From: Reticulitermes speratus
Lineage: Eukaryota > Arthropoda > Insecta > Blattodea > Rhinotermitidae
Reading direction: 5' to 3'
DNA length: 64,000 nt
Assembly: GCA_021186555.1 (NCBI GenBank)
Contig: JAJKFL010000013.1
Location: forward strand, 41,169,144 to 41,233,143
The notes beneath the pieces were generated by a model. The model was given only the letters and a program-made list of their open reading frames with translations. It made no database searches and had not been told where the DNA came from. The stretch's first letter is position 1. Each line of letters begins with the position of its first letter. Positions 11,238 through 22,920 of this stretch are shown piece after piece. Both the position numbers and the translations under genes were made by a program.

Positions 11238-12567
11238 GTCAGCTTCTTGTGGAAGAGAGATGTAACATGTGTTTGTTACTTTTCGTATGATTGTTTGTGA
11301 AACTGGGGAGACCGTGGCCAGGAAACGGGCCGAAGAACCATAGGAAGAGGTAGTTCGTTTAATAGCGGCCGATCAAGAAGAAAGTCCGTCCTTTTGAAGC
11401 ATATGAGAAATTGTGAGCTGTTTCTGTTTAACAGTATAGTTGTTTAACATGTCGTGGCATACCTGTTTCGGGTCTCGTTTTAAAACCTTCCATTTTAGTG
11501 TTCTAATTAACATTCCAGTTACAGTACAAGATCCAACGATCTTCCGTTAAATAACACGCGAAGACGTCAACCTGATTTGCTGGCAGCAACAAACCTGTTA
11601 AGAGATACTTTGCACGCGGCAGTATTTCTTTGCAAAATTGGGTCTGCTGTTCATATGTTCACATCCTGTCTTTAGACGTATTTCACGACCATTTAAGCTG
11701 CGACATGTCTGTGATGATGCGGTACATATACTGAGTACAAAAGTTTATGTGCCCTCTTGTTAAATGGAGATTTGGGTGGAGAAATACCAACCAAAATATC
11801 ATACGCCCTCTAAATTTTATGGTGTTAAGTTCATCTGTTTTCAAAACCCGTGAAGTTATTTTGGAGTTCAAACACGCGGAATTATTGATGGACAGTGGCT
11901 ATTTTGATACCAGGATGGTAGGCCTATAATGGTGATTCGTTATAACTACATCTCTTGGAATTGACGGGGTTATGCTGACTTGCCACGAAGGTATATACTG
12001 TCAGGCACGAATTATTTTAAAACCTCGTTGATTAGTTATTCTGTACCCCGTAGTGCCCTGGCCAGTGGTTGAATAATTTGTAGGCAGTTGGCATAATAAT
12101 AACGGGTGTTGCGCAACTCCTGTCCTTTCCGCGCAGTAATCTGGTCACATTTGATTCCAGAATTAATGACTTCGGAGAGTGTTAATTGAAAATGTCACAG
12201 CAGTCGTTCATAGAACAAATGTGGCCCAATCAGGAAACCCTTCTTCGCGACTTCTTTGCTGTGACATAAACACAAAGGCCGTGTAATTGTCTTTTGCTTG
12301 GCGCAAAGCCTTTCACCGGGCGGACCCGGATTCGGGGCCCGGCCAATCCATGTTTAAATCCTGTTGGGCAGGACTACATTGTAACAGGTTTCCTTGGAAC
12401 TCTCCCATTTTCAACGTCGTTTATACCATTGAATGTCTACGGTGTCATGTATAAGTTGCGATGTAAACCTGTTTGTTAACCGTGCCTAGCGCAAATCGAG
12501 CTAGTTTATAATTGTTAGTAGAATTAAAAAAACTGTGCATAAGTACCGCATGCGAGGGCCTATGCGA
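11238..12567. other. Non-coding, nothing recognised
   Basis: Only short, unassignable open frames. Confidence 0.5.
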
Positions 12568-12578
12568 AGTATGAAGGT

Positions 12579-12857
12579 GAAGGTAAAGGTCGCCCCGTAA
12601 CATTCCAATACAGGCACAGAGGCTGAGTAGAGGAATAGCTCTGCCCATTCTTAACCACGGCTTTAGAAGGGTGGTTAGCGCCACGCCCAAGCCTCTGTAC
12701 TCCAGGGAGACACCCGGTACCCATTGTACAGGAAGCTGGGTGGGCTTCAGGGACGGTCTCGATGGGTGTGGAGAAGAGAAAATCTTTTCCCCCCACTGGG
12801 GTTCGAACTCCATAAGCCCTTAGCGAGTCGCTATACCGACTACGCTATCCCGGCCCC
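12579..12857 (-). mobile_element. SINE family B with perfect target duplication
   Basis: The minus-strand head GGGGCCGGGATAGCGTAGTCGG carries the A box, and the B box (GAGTTCGAACCCC) is near 12798-12810. The 3' end is GCGACCTTTACC. AGTATGAAGGT at 12568-12578 and 12858-12868 is an 11-base target duplication. Other family B copies are at 1843-2060, 21036-21254, 22921-23150, 33090-33376, 37560-37833, 53134-53395 and 58995-59240. Confidence 0.9.
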
Positions 12858-12868
12858 AGTATGAAGGT

Positions 12869-14150
12869 AAAGCTGCACGCATTTTAGGCTTTGACATTTT
12901 ATTTGGGGGGGGGGGGGTGCTTTACGATGCGATTCCTTTTGTGGGGAAGGAGTCCTCAGTACGCATTGGGCGGTTCTCAGAGGAAAGACAAAAATCTTGT
13001 ATTTGTTACGAATCGAACCGCGATCGTCCAGTAAGTAGTCAGTCATGTGACTAACAGAGCTGCATGAATTGCAATAGCATTTGTGCTTTTTGAATCACAA
13101 ATACACGCAAAGTTTATGCATTGTATTTTACGCAGTTTATGTACCTTGTGTGAATTGTTTGCAAAGCGCGAGAGGACTGTAAGTAAACACAGAAGATATT
13201 TATGATGACGTATGAAGGGAAATCAGTTTTCTAAATGTTCCTGCAATTTACGAAATGGGTAGAGCTGTTACTGTCGTAATCTTGAATTTATAGAGCGCCC
13301 ACTTGAATCGTGGAAACTAACATCCGGAATGTCATGTGGTGCTAATCAGTTCAAAGATTTCGGGTATCCGTCTGATCCCATTTCTCTGCGCCAGTATCCG
13401 TGTAGGTCAAGGGCGCCTTTCTTCAGCTTGAGACTGAATGAAGAACGCTAGCTATGTGGGAGGCAGATGGCAGTCTTGCTGACTGTATCTATAAAATCGG
13501 AGCTTGCATGTACCCAGACATGATGACGTTAGGTTTATAAATGGCCCTGCTTAAAATACGGGTAAATGGCAAATATTGCTCTGTTGTTGTCTGGATCTAC
13601 ATATTTCACGGGAATTCTGCAATACATTATTGATTAAACTAGTCAGAAGATCTAGTTTTAAAAGTGTCTAAACTTGGAACTAAGCCTCTTCTATGCGGAA
13701 TTTAATTTAATCCTAGTTTCATCCTTTATTTAGCGACAATTTTTAAGTTTTTTTTTCGTTGCTTATTCTGTTCCTGCAAGAGTCAACGTTTTACGTTGAA
13801 TCCTTTCTAAATATAAAGAGGTAAGTTGGAGCTTAAAATGAAATACAGAAAAAAGAAGAAAAGTTTCTACTTTAACATACAAGACACTGAATAAAGAAAG
13901 GATTTTTTAAGTTTTTAACGCAATCCCAGAGTTAGAACTTGTAACGCCATGTTTAAATACACCAAACTTTTACAGTCAATAAAAAGAATAAACAATGCTT
14001 TAAGCATGCTTTTTTATATCGTTTAAGTTACAGTAAGATAAATTTAAATACAGTTAATACAGTTGTAATATGGTTGTAAGGATGAGATCTCAGTCCATGG
14101 AATAATAACTGTAATGATATACAACTATCCTCCTTTTGCATATCTTTACC
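12869..14150. other. Non-coding stretch
   Basis: A G run lies at about 12905-12917. The rest is AT-rich with no recognised feature. Confidence 0.5.
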
Positions 14151-14215
14151 TATAAGCCTGATGATGACCGGGTCGGGTCGAAACATCTAGCAATTTTATA
14201 AATACAATATTTATT
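14151..14215 (+). repeat. Hammerhead-like repeat unit, core only
   Basis: CTGATGA (14158-14164), T, GACC-GGGTCG-GGTC, GAAAC (14180-14184), then ATCTAGCAATTTTAT. Stem II is intact. Stem I pairs for only two bases. Confidence 0.55.
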
Positions 14216-14297
14216 GCTTTTATAATACTAATAATAATAATAGGTGTGTTAGACTTTATTCTCTCTTACATAAATAACTTTTAAAACAACGGTGGGC

Positions 14298-14565
14298 CGA
14301 TCCCAGTGGCCGTGCGGTCTAAGGCGTGGGTCTTCGGCCGCTCGCTTACTAGGATCGTGGGTTCGAATCCCGCCGGGGCATGGATGTCTGTATCTTGTGA
14401 GTGTTGTGTGATGTCAGGTAGAGGTCTCTGCGACGGGCTGGTCCCTCGTCCAGAGGAGTCCTACCGACTGTGATGTGTCTCAAATGTGTGTGACCATGAA
14501 ACCTCGACGAAACGAGGAGGCCCAGGCACATATAGGGCTGTCGAGCCATAGATAAAAAAAAAAAT
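14298..14565 (+). mobile_element. SINE family A with target duplication
   Basis: It has the same head and body as 602-865 and ends GGCACATATAGGGCTGTCGAG-CCATAGAT-A(n). AACGGTGG at 14290-14297 and 14566-14573 is the target duplication. Confidence 0.9.
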
Positions 14566-14573
14566 AACGGTGG

Positions 14574-15162
14574 TGTCTTCCATCAAGACATTTAAAGGGT
14601 TAAGTAGTTAATTTGTTAGGTTAAAGTCCAGGGAAGGCTTTTGTGATTATCATAATAGGTCAGTTGCCTGAACAGTCCGAAGTCCATACTCATGACAAAG
14701 TGTGTACCGTGTAATAAAGATGAGATTCATTTTACGGTGTTCATCACAGCGCTATAAGTTGTATGCCACTTACCAGTGCAAAGGTGAAGAAGGCTTTGTT
14801 CGTATACGCAGTGTATGTTTGAGTGCAGGCCGGGTGCTGTTGAACGTACAGTTCTGAAATGTACGGTTATGTCATTTAAAATACTAATCATATGTTCAGC
14901 GTGTTTTCGTGTAACATGCAAGTAACACGCGGTTTAGAATTCAGGGTGATCAGGCTGTGGTGTCAACATCTGATGGGAATGTGAAATTGGTTATGCGAGT
15001 AGATGCCAATGAATTGAGCTACAGTTACATTATACTTAAATACAAGAAAGATGCTGATGATATTTGACATTGATCTATGATTGCAGTAATTGCAGTTGAC
15101 TAAAATATTTAATTGTTGTGGGAAGATTATATTAAATATTGTCAGTATGTATACTTGTCTAT
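14574..15162. other. Non-coding, nothing recognised
   Basis: No supported feature. Confidence 0.5.
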
Positions 15163-15260
15163 GTCTGTTTGTGTGTCTATCTGTCTGTCCGTCGGTCGGT
15201 CTGTCTATTTCTATCTATCTATCTGTATCTTGTCTATCTATCTATCTATCTACTTTCCTT
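15163..15260. repeat. Tetranucleotide microsatellite (TCTG/TCTA)
   Basis: Imperfect TCTG, TCGG and TCTA repeats. The apparent open frames rich in C, L, S, V and Y are translations of this tract. Confidence 0.85.
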
Positions 15261-16834
15261 TCTCTACCAGTGTATCTTTCTTTCTTATGTAACTTCATGT
15301 AGCAAAGCTCTTGAGGATCTAGGTGTCGCTCAGCTAGTCAATAAATCCCGTGCTTTTTATCGGATCCAAATTCTCACTGCCGTGTTCAGAGGAACCCGTC
15401 TGATGTGAAAATGTGAGTAATCTGAGATCTGGAACGTTTCAGTAAATATTTAGAGCCTGTTGACGAAATTGGCTTACCTAAATGGTTTGTTTCTACTATT
15501 AGCAGATGTGAAAACATCAGAAAGCTCTGACGTCACGTGTACCATGTGTTCCAGAGATAGGCCAGTGGGATTTCTTCTGATCCTGCTGACCTGCACAGTC
15601 GTTTATTCCTGTTCGCCATTGCTTTGTTCGTCGTCGCATTGGTTATCCGTCTATTTCCTTCAGCAGAACGAGTTCCGTAACTTCCTGCGGACAGATAACT
15701 GGTTTGTCTGTGGCTAGTCTCACAACGGCACTGCTTCCTGATCCTATGTGAATGTCCGTGTCTGTCTACGTGTGTTAAAGTGAATGTTCGAATGCCATTC
15801 TCTAGTGAGTTTATGCACATCTGATTTAGACTGATTCGATACGTAGGTCCGTACATTGAAAACAGTGGTGTTATGATACCTGCTATCTAGGAAGTGTTAT
15901 GAAAGTAGTAATGCTTTTGATTCCGTAGGTTCTTTCATGAAAGAGTCGGGCCTTTCTTTTTCGTATAAATTGAGCAGCAGATTAATGATAAAATTGACGT
16001 ACAAAATTTGGTACAGTGTTAGGCCTGGTGCATGTGATAATGATTGTAAAGAAAAAAATTATCGAACTGCTTTTGTGTAGAGATTCTGGGCCGTCGGAAC
16101 GAGATTTTGGCTTCTTTTAGTGATCTAGTACCATTATCGGCCTGTCCGTGTTGCAGTGAAGGAATGGCGGTTGTATGATAATAAGTACTACTAATGATAA
16201 TAAACTTACAAATTCGGCTCAGTGGTCCGTTCTGCCCCGTTTCGGTGCTGATAGTTGTCGCCCGAGCGAGCGCTGGGTGTACGGTACGAGAGTTCGAATC
16301 TCGTTCAGGAACAGTATCCCAGGACTTCCAGAGATGGCGCTTCTTATGATTCCGAATGCGATTACAACTACAAATACCAATGTCTCAGCATTTCTCCGGT
16401 TTTTAGCGGGTGGTAGACATCTTGGGGTGTTGGGCGGAGAATAATGACCCTTCATCATGAGACACGGACCTCGGACTGGAAGAAGTTTTGGAACGAGTTT
16501 TGCAGTGGAAGTGCCTGATGGGCAAAGACCACTTTGGAGATATAAGGGAAGATGATTTCAGAACGGTGTTTAGAGAACTAGCGTGTGATCTGATTCAGGA
16601 TAACTCCAGTAATGGGGTATCATAAACAGAGCAATACGCTATACCTGCGCATTCCATGACATGCGGGGATTTTTTGTTGCTTGTCTAGGACTATGCTTCA
16701 CGGAACTTCAGTAGCCCGATGAACTGGGAGCGCGATCGTGATGATCAAGTACCCCGAACACTAAGACTGACTGCCATGAACTCCAATGACCCCAGTGCAG
16801 AAATGTGACAATGACGATGCAGTGGATAATGCAG
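15261..16834. other. Non-coding, one tRNA-like SINE head remnant
   Basis: GTACGAGAGTTCGAATCTCG near 16285-16304 is a B-box-like sequence, with CCCGAGCGAGCGCTGGG upstream, so about 16228-16320 may be an old SINE head. Nothing else is recognised. Confidence 0.45.
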
Positions 16835-16889
16835 TTTTGTCCTAGAGAGAGACCTCTCTAGGACAAAAGGTAAGAGGTTTTCCTCTTAC
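16835..16889. repeat. Two adjoining perfect hairpins
   Basis: Arms 16835-16849 and 16854-16868 (15 bp, 4-base loop) are directly followed by arms 16870-16877 and 16882-16889 (8 bp, TTTT loop). Both are exact. No surrounding element is recognised. Confidence 0.85.
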
Positions 16890-17008
16890 TTCGAGACAAG
16901 TGCTAGCCTACCTTACAATTGGCCAATCATCTTGTCCTACATTCATCGTATACAGTGTTCCTTGAAATCTGCGCTGTAAAAACCTATGATAATGCAGATA
17001 GATGTAAT

Positions 17009-17526
17009 GAAAACCAGTAACACAGCTGTTATAGTGTCGTCCAGAAATATTTGTTATAAACCGAACTGTGACTACACGTTTCGACTTTTATTAGTCATTT
17101 TCAAGCCTATTCCATACAATTAAGTTTTCTATGTACCTGTATAATTAAGGTCTGTATCAGCCTAGCTATAAAACTAAATTGTATGGAATAAGCTTGAAAA
17201 TGACTATTTTGACGCTTTATTCCGTGCATTTTAATTGAATTAAATTGTTCATTCGTGACACCACACAAATGCACTTATAATTTATGCAGTTGTGTGGCTA
17301 CATGTTTCGACTAGAATTAGTAATTTTCAATTAAATTGTTCATTCATGACACCAACAAATGAACCCATAATATTTACAATATATTATAGGTGCATTTGTA
17401 GGTGTCATGAATGTACAATTTAATTGAAAATGACTAATTCTAGTTGCAACATGTAGCCATAGTCCGGTTTATAATAAATATTACTGGACGACACTATAAC
17501 AGCTAGGTTATTTAATGGTTTTTAAG
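17009..17526. repeat. Nested palindrome built from hammerhead-like units
   Basis: The outer arms (about 17009-17095 and 17440-17526) share ATAGTGTCGTCCAG and TTATAAACCG. Inner arms at about 17091-17125 and 17170-17207 share TCCATACAATT. A third pair lies around 17240-17280 and 17385-17425. The junctions carry GTCGAAAC(A/G)TGTAG with TGAAAATGACT upstream, plus GTGCATTTGTAGGTGTC, so they belong to the repeat family centred on the 10745-10837 copy. Confidence 0.75.
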
Positions 17527-17799
17527 ATGTGTGGTCTGTATATACTAAACATAGCAGTATGAACCATGCAAATATTATCATCATGCGTCTTTAAATAAAT
17601 AAAAAAAAAACAATTGACGTAGAACCAACTGTACAAGAAACGGAGTCCCTGTGACTCACATAGGAGACCGACTGTTTTCCTGTGGTCCATATCAGTGTTG
17701 ATCGATAGCGGGATTCATAGCTGTGGCAAGTAAATGAGAACTGACGTGTTGGAGGGATTACAGCAAAAAAAAAAAAATTGTGTTCGGAGACCTTCAGAC

Positions 17800-18578
17800 C
17801 CGGAAGTAGCGTCACGAATCAGCTGTCCGCACTAATTCAGGTCAGCGGCCTGACTGGCTGGATTGGCCTGCAGGTGGCAATGCCGTCTCCCGGATCCTCA
17901 CCGAGTGCTGATTGGTTGCTGTGCTGTGACGTCAACCTCGGCTGGCGATTCGTCAGTCTGCCCCGGTTTATGGTGGCCAACACGATCCATGGCTTGCGTA
18001 GTTTATCGTTACACTGTGCGATGATATGGCAGTGGCTGCCAAGGCGAAGAAAATACATAAATATTGACTTTATGTTGTGTGACGCTGATTTATTCTCAAG
18101 TGTTCTTGTCAATGAAGTGAATTTAATTGTACGTTGAGAACTTCGCTCTAGTTCTGTTACATACTTCACAATTTTAACAGACCCCAGGAATTCCTGAATG
18201 AAATTCGTCCGTGATGATGTGGAGATGTACTGAATGATACATGTCGTTATTTTAAACGCTTGTTCAGTAGCACATGTGTTGTTCTTCTAGAGAATGATGT
18301 TGAAGAGCTGTGGGATAGTTACTGACATCATCTTTGGTTTTATGACAGCGTGGAAAATCATATGTCGGCGAAGTGATAACGACGTAGTTTAATTAGCTGT
18401 ATCGGCGCAGTGTTTGTGTTACTTTTCGTGATCTTTAAGTGATCGGAAGACGTGTTAATATCGCTATTAAATGTTAGTGTAGTGTGTTGAAAGTAGCGTA
18501 TCCGGTAAAACAGGTGGACTTAGTAGTACTTCTTACGTAAATCGGCATCGTCCATCATATTGTGGAGAGTTCTTCCAG
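17800..18578 (+). promoter_or_regulatory. Candidate CpG-containing promoter and 5' leader of the Regnase gene
   Basis: This is a repeat-poor, GC-richer block. ATTGG (inverted CCAAT) occurs at 17862-17866 and 17911-17915, and a perfect CRE palindrome TGACGTCA at 17927-17934. The sequence stays non-repetitive to the candidate start codon at 18579. In that frame an upstream TAG lies at 18480-18482 with no earlier ATG. No TATA box is obvious. The link to the gene at 41.9 kb is inference. Confidence 0.4.
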
Positions 18579-18635
18579 ATGGTGGTGGTGTTGAGCCAGT
18601 GTTCCACAGAGAGGGACAGCGCCACTCCGATCTTG
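18579..18635 (+). CDS. Candidate first coding exon of the Regnase gene
   Basis: ATG at 18579 opens 19 codons, MVVVLSQCSTERDSATPIL, and then meets a donor-like TTG|GTGCGT. It ends in phase 0, and the first certain exon (41939) starts in phase 0, so the two join without a frame break. In its favour are the promoter-like sequence upstream and the lack of an in-frame ATG in the 41939 exon. Against it, the donor is weak, a phase match has a one-in-three chance of arising randomly, and the implied intron is about 23.3 kb. Only transcript data can settle it. Confidence 0.35.
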
Positions 18636-18895
18636 GTGCGTTTTCGTTATGTTCTTTTCACTTTTTTTGTTTATTTGTTTTAATTTATTTTTCTATGATG
18701 TCGGTACGTCCTTGAGAAAGAAGAGGTTATTTTGGAACGCGACTTATGTCTGTTTTACTAGAAAGACTAAAAGATTACAACGGAAGTAATTCGTCAGCTT
18801 AAGGGTTGAAATAGCGGTTGAGAGACCGCAGTATGGGCTAACCTTCATGCAAAATTGTTAAGGTCTCTGTAACGTATTCAGAATTTCACGTACTC

Positions 18896-19009
18896 TGAAT
18901 TATTTATACCAACAAATGCACTAAGACAGTTTTTTCACTGTTTTCTTTGTTATTACTGCCCCAACAGTGAAAAAACTGTCTTAGTGCATTTGTTGGTATA
19001 AATAATTCA
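18896..19009. repeat. Perfect 47-bp inverted repeat
   Basis: Arms 18896-18942 and 18963-19009 are exact reverse complements with a 20-base loop. The arms contain ACCAACAAATGCAC, the complement of the tail (GTGCATTTGTTGGT) of the hammerhead-like repeat family, but the ribozyme-like core is absent from the loop. Confidence 0.9.
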
Positions 19010-20594
19010 ATTATAAAAAGATGCACGGTGAATATAAAGTGAAATTTCACGTACTCTGTTGACTCTGTTGTATTCATTTCATATAGATGCATAAATCTAA
19101 GTGTACTGGCGACATAAATGTCTGTTTGTTCTTTGTCACGTGTTCATTTTGTAACTAAATTTTATCTCACGTTGTGGTTGAGTGGTCAGCACTACTTGGA
19201 ATCTTTGAACTCCCGGGCTCAAATCTCGACACGGATATCGACTGGCATGAGCATTCTGCATCTCGAGTAAAGTCTTTTACAATACATTATAACAGGCCAA
19301 GACTGCTGCTTCCACACACCTTTGCAACTCATTCTCCGTTATCTACCATACTTCGGCGTATAATCTCTGTAGTTCAACAGTGTCATTAAACAACCAAAGA
19401 ATCGGTTTGATTTTAAAAGAAACGCATTTTTCATGTCGCTGACATTGCAGAGGGTCTAGGCTTACCCCTGTAGCTGTCTTTCTACAGCCCTTTGTTGCTC
19501 CATGTTTATTTGGAATATGTTTCAAATTATTTGTCCGAGGTGGGGAATGTTATGACAGTGCTTTATAACTTGCTGGCAGTTGTAGGCCTAATGTTGCTGA
19601 GTATTTTCCTGCCATTAAATTGAATGGCTGAGGAAAATCGTAGCTTTGGTAGCAAAGTTAATACTGCTGCTGTGCGTGGTTGGATTCCGTGACGTAGTTT
19701 GTTATTGGTAATGATGACATTTCGTTCTTCACTGACGGATATCCGGGTAGCCCGATAGGGGGAGTCACGGACGAGTGTTGTCACGTGTTGAGGTGTCGTA
19801 TGCTTTGTGTTAATTTAACTTGAAAGCATGATTATAGTTTTCATAAAAGCTCTGTTTTATCGACCGTTACACACATTAACATACAAGTTGCTGCGTGCCA
19901 TTTGTCGCAACTGAAACGTCAGGTATTTAAAGTAGCAGGTGTGAAGTGGGGTCAGGGAATTTTAAAGAAAGTATCAAAGTATTTGTGATGAGGTTGTTGT
20001 AGCCTGTAACTGGACGTGCTTCGTTTCGTTAGGGGGAATTGTTCGGAGAAAACGAGACAACATAACATTCCTCCTGGGAAAGTTCTGTTCTTGCCTGCGG
20101 GAAAGTTCCAGGGGCTGTCTTGAGCAGCTAATTCGAAGCAAGGGGCCGTGTTCGGTACAAATTCAAGCGACAAGTTCGAAAGCGCTTCCAAATGAATGTT
20201 CGTGACTGCATTGTCACCGCAAGGAGTGGGGTCTTTGATAAGGTTGTTGCTTATTTCTTGGTTTCTTTTGAAGACTTTTTATCAACTGAATAAGTTACAC
20301 GATGTCGAACGGGAATGCAGCTATGAATACTGAATTTTTAAGTATGTGGAATAAAAGGGTCGTGGCCTGTTTCAACTAGCCTACTGTACCATCTTTTGTG
20401 TAAAGTGCCTGAGGTAAGCCAAGAAAACTGTCGGGATGGCGGTTTGTCGTATCGAGGATCGAGCTCAAAATCATCTTTATCTGAAAAACATGTTGGTTGG
20501 TTGCGAATGATGGACAGAGAAAATTCGAAGAGAAAGCTAGCGTCTGTTTAGACGCACATTCCTGTTTCACCAGTTGGAAGTTACTATTTTCCTT
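19010..20594. other. Non-coding, one tRNA-like head remnant
   Basis: At 19165-19260, GTTGAGTGGTCAGCA and GGGCTCAAATCTCGAC resemble A and B boxes of an old SINE. No gene is supported in the remainder. Confidence 0.45.
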
Positions 20595-20665
20595 CGTTGT
20601 GTATGGTGATGTTAAGAAGAGTGGGATGGGCAGGGCATGAAACACGCAGGGGTAAACAACAGATA
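20595..20665 (+). mobile_element. LINE family 2 fragment
   Basis: AAGAAGAGTGGGATGGGCAG and GGGCATG encode R-R-V-G-W-A-G-H, matching [13 protein letters not shown] of the longer copy at 46187-46705. Confidence 0.55.
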
Positions 20666-21035
20666 CGTAGGGTATATATTTTGATAGGGAAATTAATAAA
20701 TTGTAACCCATGTAGTCCGGTAGGTTTCGCCAGAACGTGCTGCCTCCATCTTCAGTGTAGTACTTCGGTTTCTACGGAGCGTAATGATGCATTTTACGGT
20801 GGGTTTGTCGTTCAGTTTATTATAGTGAAGCTTCGTGTCGGCCTTACGAGAACTCAGACTGGGTTGTTAAGAAGTGGAGACGTTCTAAGCGTGTAATGCC
20901 GTGCTTTAATTTGCGCATTTAAATTTTACAGCAGTGTTTACCGCTGGTTTATGAATTGTGTGCTGTGTTTTGTGTCGCGGTTCACTGCGTCCTGGTTGTC
21001 ACAAGGGATTTGAATGTAATTGCGAAGAGTAGACG

Positions 21036-21254
21036 GAGTTACACCTGTGCTTAATTAAGCACCACGCTTTGAAGTGGTATAGGATACTTTACCTCGAACC
21101 TACATGGAAGTGAGTGATCAGCTTCACGCCTCGGCCGCCTTGTTAGAATCCTTGAGGATGTGGAGTCTTTTCCCCATGCCGAGAAATAAACCTCTGTTTG
21201 TTCAGTGTTCAGGCCGTAGCCGACTCACTGTATCGACTGAATTATCCCGGCTCA
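21036..21254 (-). mobile_element. SINE family B, diverged
   Basis: It begins (plus strand) ACACCTGTGCTTAATTAAGC and ends GACTGAATTATCCCGGCTC, the reverse complement of the family B head and tail. Confidence 0.65.
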
Positions 21255-21284
21255 TATGTTACGAAGGTTTCGGTTGAAGATTCT

Positions 21285-21420
21285 TATGTTTAGGTCTGAC
21301 GCCGTGTAGACTGGTAAATAGGCGCTACGCTCCTTCGAAACGTCGGTAACTGTCACTCGACACGGCGTAACATCGCAGGCGACTTCAATCTTCATCATCA
21401 CCGCTGTGAGAACCTCAAAT
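21285..21420. repeat. Palindromic TGACGCC-GTGTAG repeat encoding FEVLTAVMMK on the minus strand
   Basis: TGACGCCGTGTAGACTGG at 21298 is mirrored by CGACACGGCGTAACAT at 21358. On the minus strand the frame reads ARFEVLTAVMMK...DVTPCR, a peptide I know from repeats in many insect assemblies. Related copies are at 23345-23485, 24230-24300, 26990-27115 and 37995-38140. Confidence 0.7.
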
Positions 21421-21571
21421 CTCGCAAGGCTACGGTTATTTAACGGCGCATTGTTTATTACGAAAGCGGAACTAGCTATTTTTGCGCTCAGGGATAGTTC
21501 AGAAATCTCAGCAGCCTCAAACCCCCCTCTACCGGTCGTGCACTGTATATAGACTAAAAGATTACGACTTT

Positions 21572-21830
21572 TTAGGTGCGTTTGCAAAATCGCGAAAAGC
21601 GACTATTAGCTTCGTCATGTCTGTCTGTCCTTCCGTCCGCATGAAACAACTCGGCTCCCACTGGACCGGATTTTCATGAAACTTTATATTTGAGTATTTT
21701 TTGATAATCTGTTGAGAAAGTTCAAGTTTCATTAAAATCTGGCTTGAAAAACGGGTACTTTTACATGAACACCTGTGTACATTTATGATAATATCTCGCT
21801 CAGTTCCTCTTAGAATGAGAAATGTTTCAG
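21572..21830 (-). repeat. Dispersed repeat, GACGAAGC family
   Basis: Inverted copy of the repeat at 1-225: TTTTTAGGTGCGTTTGCAAA, AGCTTCGTCATGTCTGTCTG, then CGGATTTTCATGAAAC. Confidence 0.8.
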
Positions 21831-22124
21831 ACAAATGTAGAGAAAATCAAAACACATTTTATGTTCAATAACTTTTTTCTGAAAATCTTGCCGATTGTGA
21901 GGTAATGTGGAGAAATATAATAAAGCCAGAGATGCCATGATTAGTGGGTCCCTGTCACCACGGCATGGCGCGTCCTCGGGTTGCGGATGGAGGAACGGCC
22001 TCCAAATATGGAGGGTAGCTGCGAATATGCAGTCGCGGACAGCCGACAAGGGGTGGTCCTCCAGCTTGGGGGTTGGGCGAGGTGCTAACAACTCCTCACC
22101 GTAAAAAATTACCATGTTACGGAA

Positions 22125-22300
22125 CACTATACAGAACCTCGGACCTGGACTGATTCTTTCAGGATAGGGGCAGGTGGCGGGCTCTTGTGAGTGCGGTAAT
22201 GAACCTTCGGGTTGCATAAAACGCGGGGAATTTCTTGACTAGCTGACGACCTGTTAGCTTCTCAAGAAGGACTCTGCTCCATGGAGTTAGTTAGAGATGC
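22125..22300 (+). mobile_element. LINE family 2, 3' end
   Basis: GGACTGATTCTTTCAGGATA, then GGGCTCTTGTGAGTGCGGTA, then TGCTCCATGGAGTTAGTTAG. This matches 46560-46705, including the ending. Confidence 0.75.
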
Positions 22301-22868
22301 CACAGATGACAATATACGGCGCATGCGCATTGCATGCTGGATAACTAAGGCTACAGGGACAGATTATGTAATTCTTAATGTTTTTCCCGGGCAACAATGG
22401 TTACGCGAACGCTCCTCAATGTTACGTTTATACGTACATTGCCTGTCTTGTTTATGTTTTCAGCCAATTGACGAACATATAGCCAGTTTCGCGCTCCCTT
22501 CGTTTGCAGTTCGTAGTTATCTTCGTACTGAGAGTAATGTGTGATTTTTTCTAATTTGGAGGCTACCTGTGTGGGCTGTGCTGTCCCTTGTTACGCCTTA
22601 ACTCTCTTACCCTCACCTGAAGGAGTTAAGAATGTAAGAGTGAAGGGAACGTAAAGAATGCCGAACCTGCATTCGATTCATTACTACGCGAGTTGCACAC
22701 TCCATGAAACTAGTTAAAAGTGTGTTTTATAAAATAGAAAGTCGTACAAAATACATACACGTATTCTACGAAGTACTCGTTTGTTCTAGATGTTTTTCGC
22801 CCCGTCGACTGTTTGAAATTAAAAAATATTACATTTAAAAATTGTGTCGACCTTAAAATAAAGTGGCG

Positions 22869-22906
<38 letters not shown>

Positions 22907-22920
22907 CAGACGAAACGTAA
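22301..22920. other. Non-coding with (CA)n microsatellite
   Basis: The (CA)n tract is at about 22868-22909. No gene is supported. Confidence 0.6.

Noticed and set aside
15090..15408. Cysteine- and tyrosine-rich small proteins
   Set aside because: They are translations of a TCTG/TCTA microsatellite.
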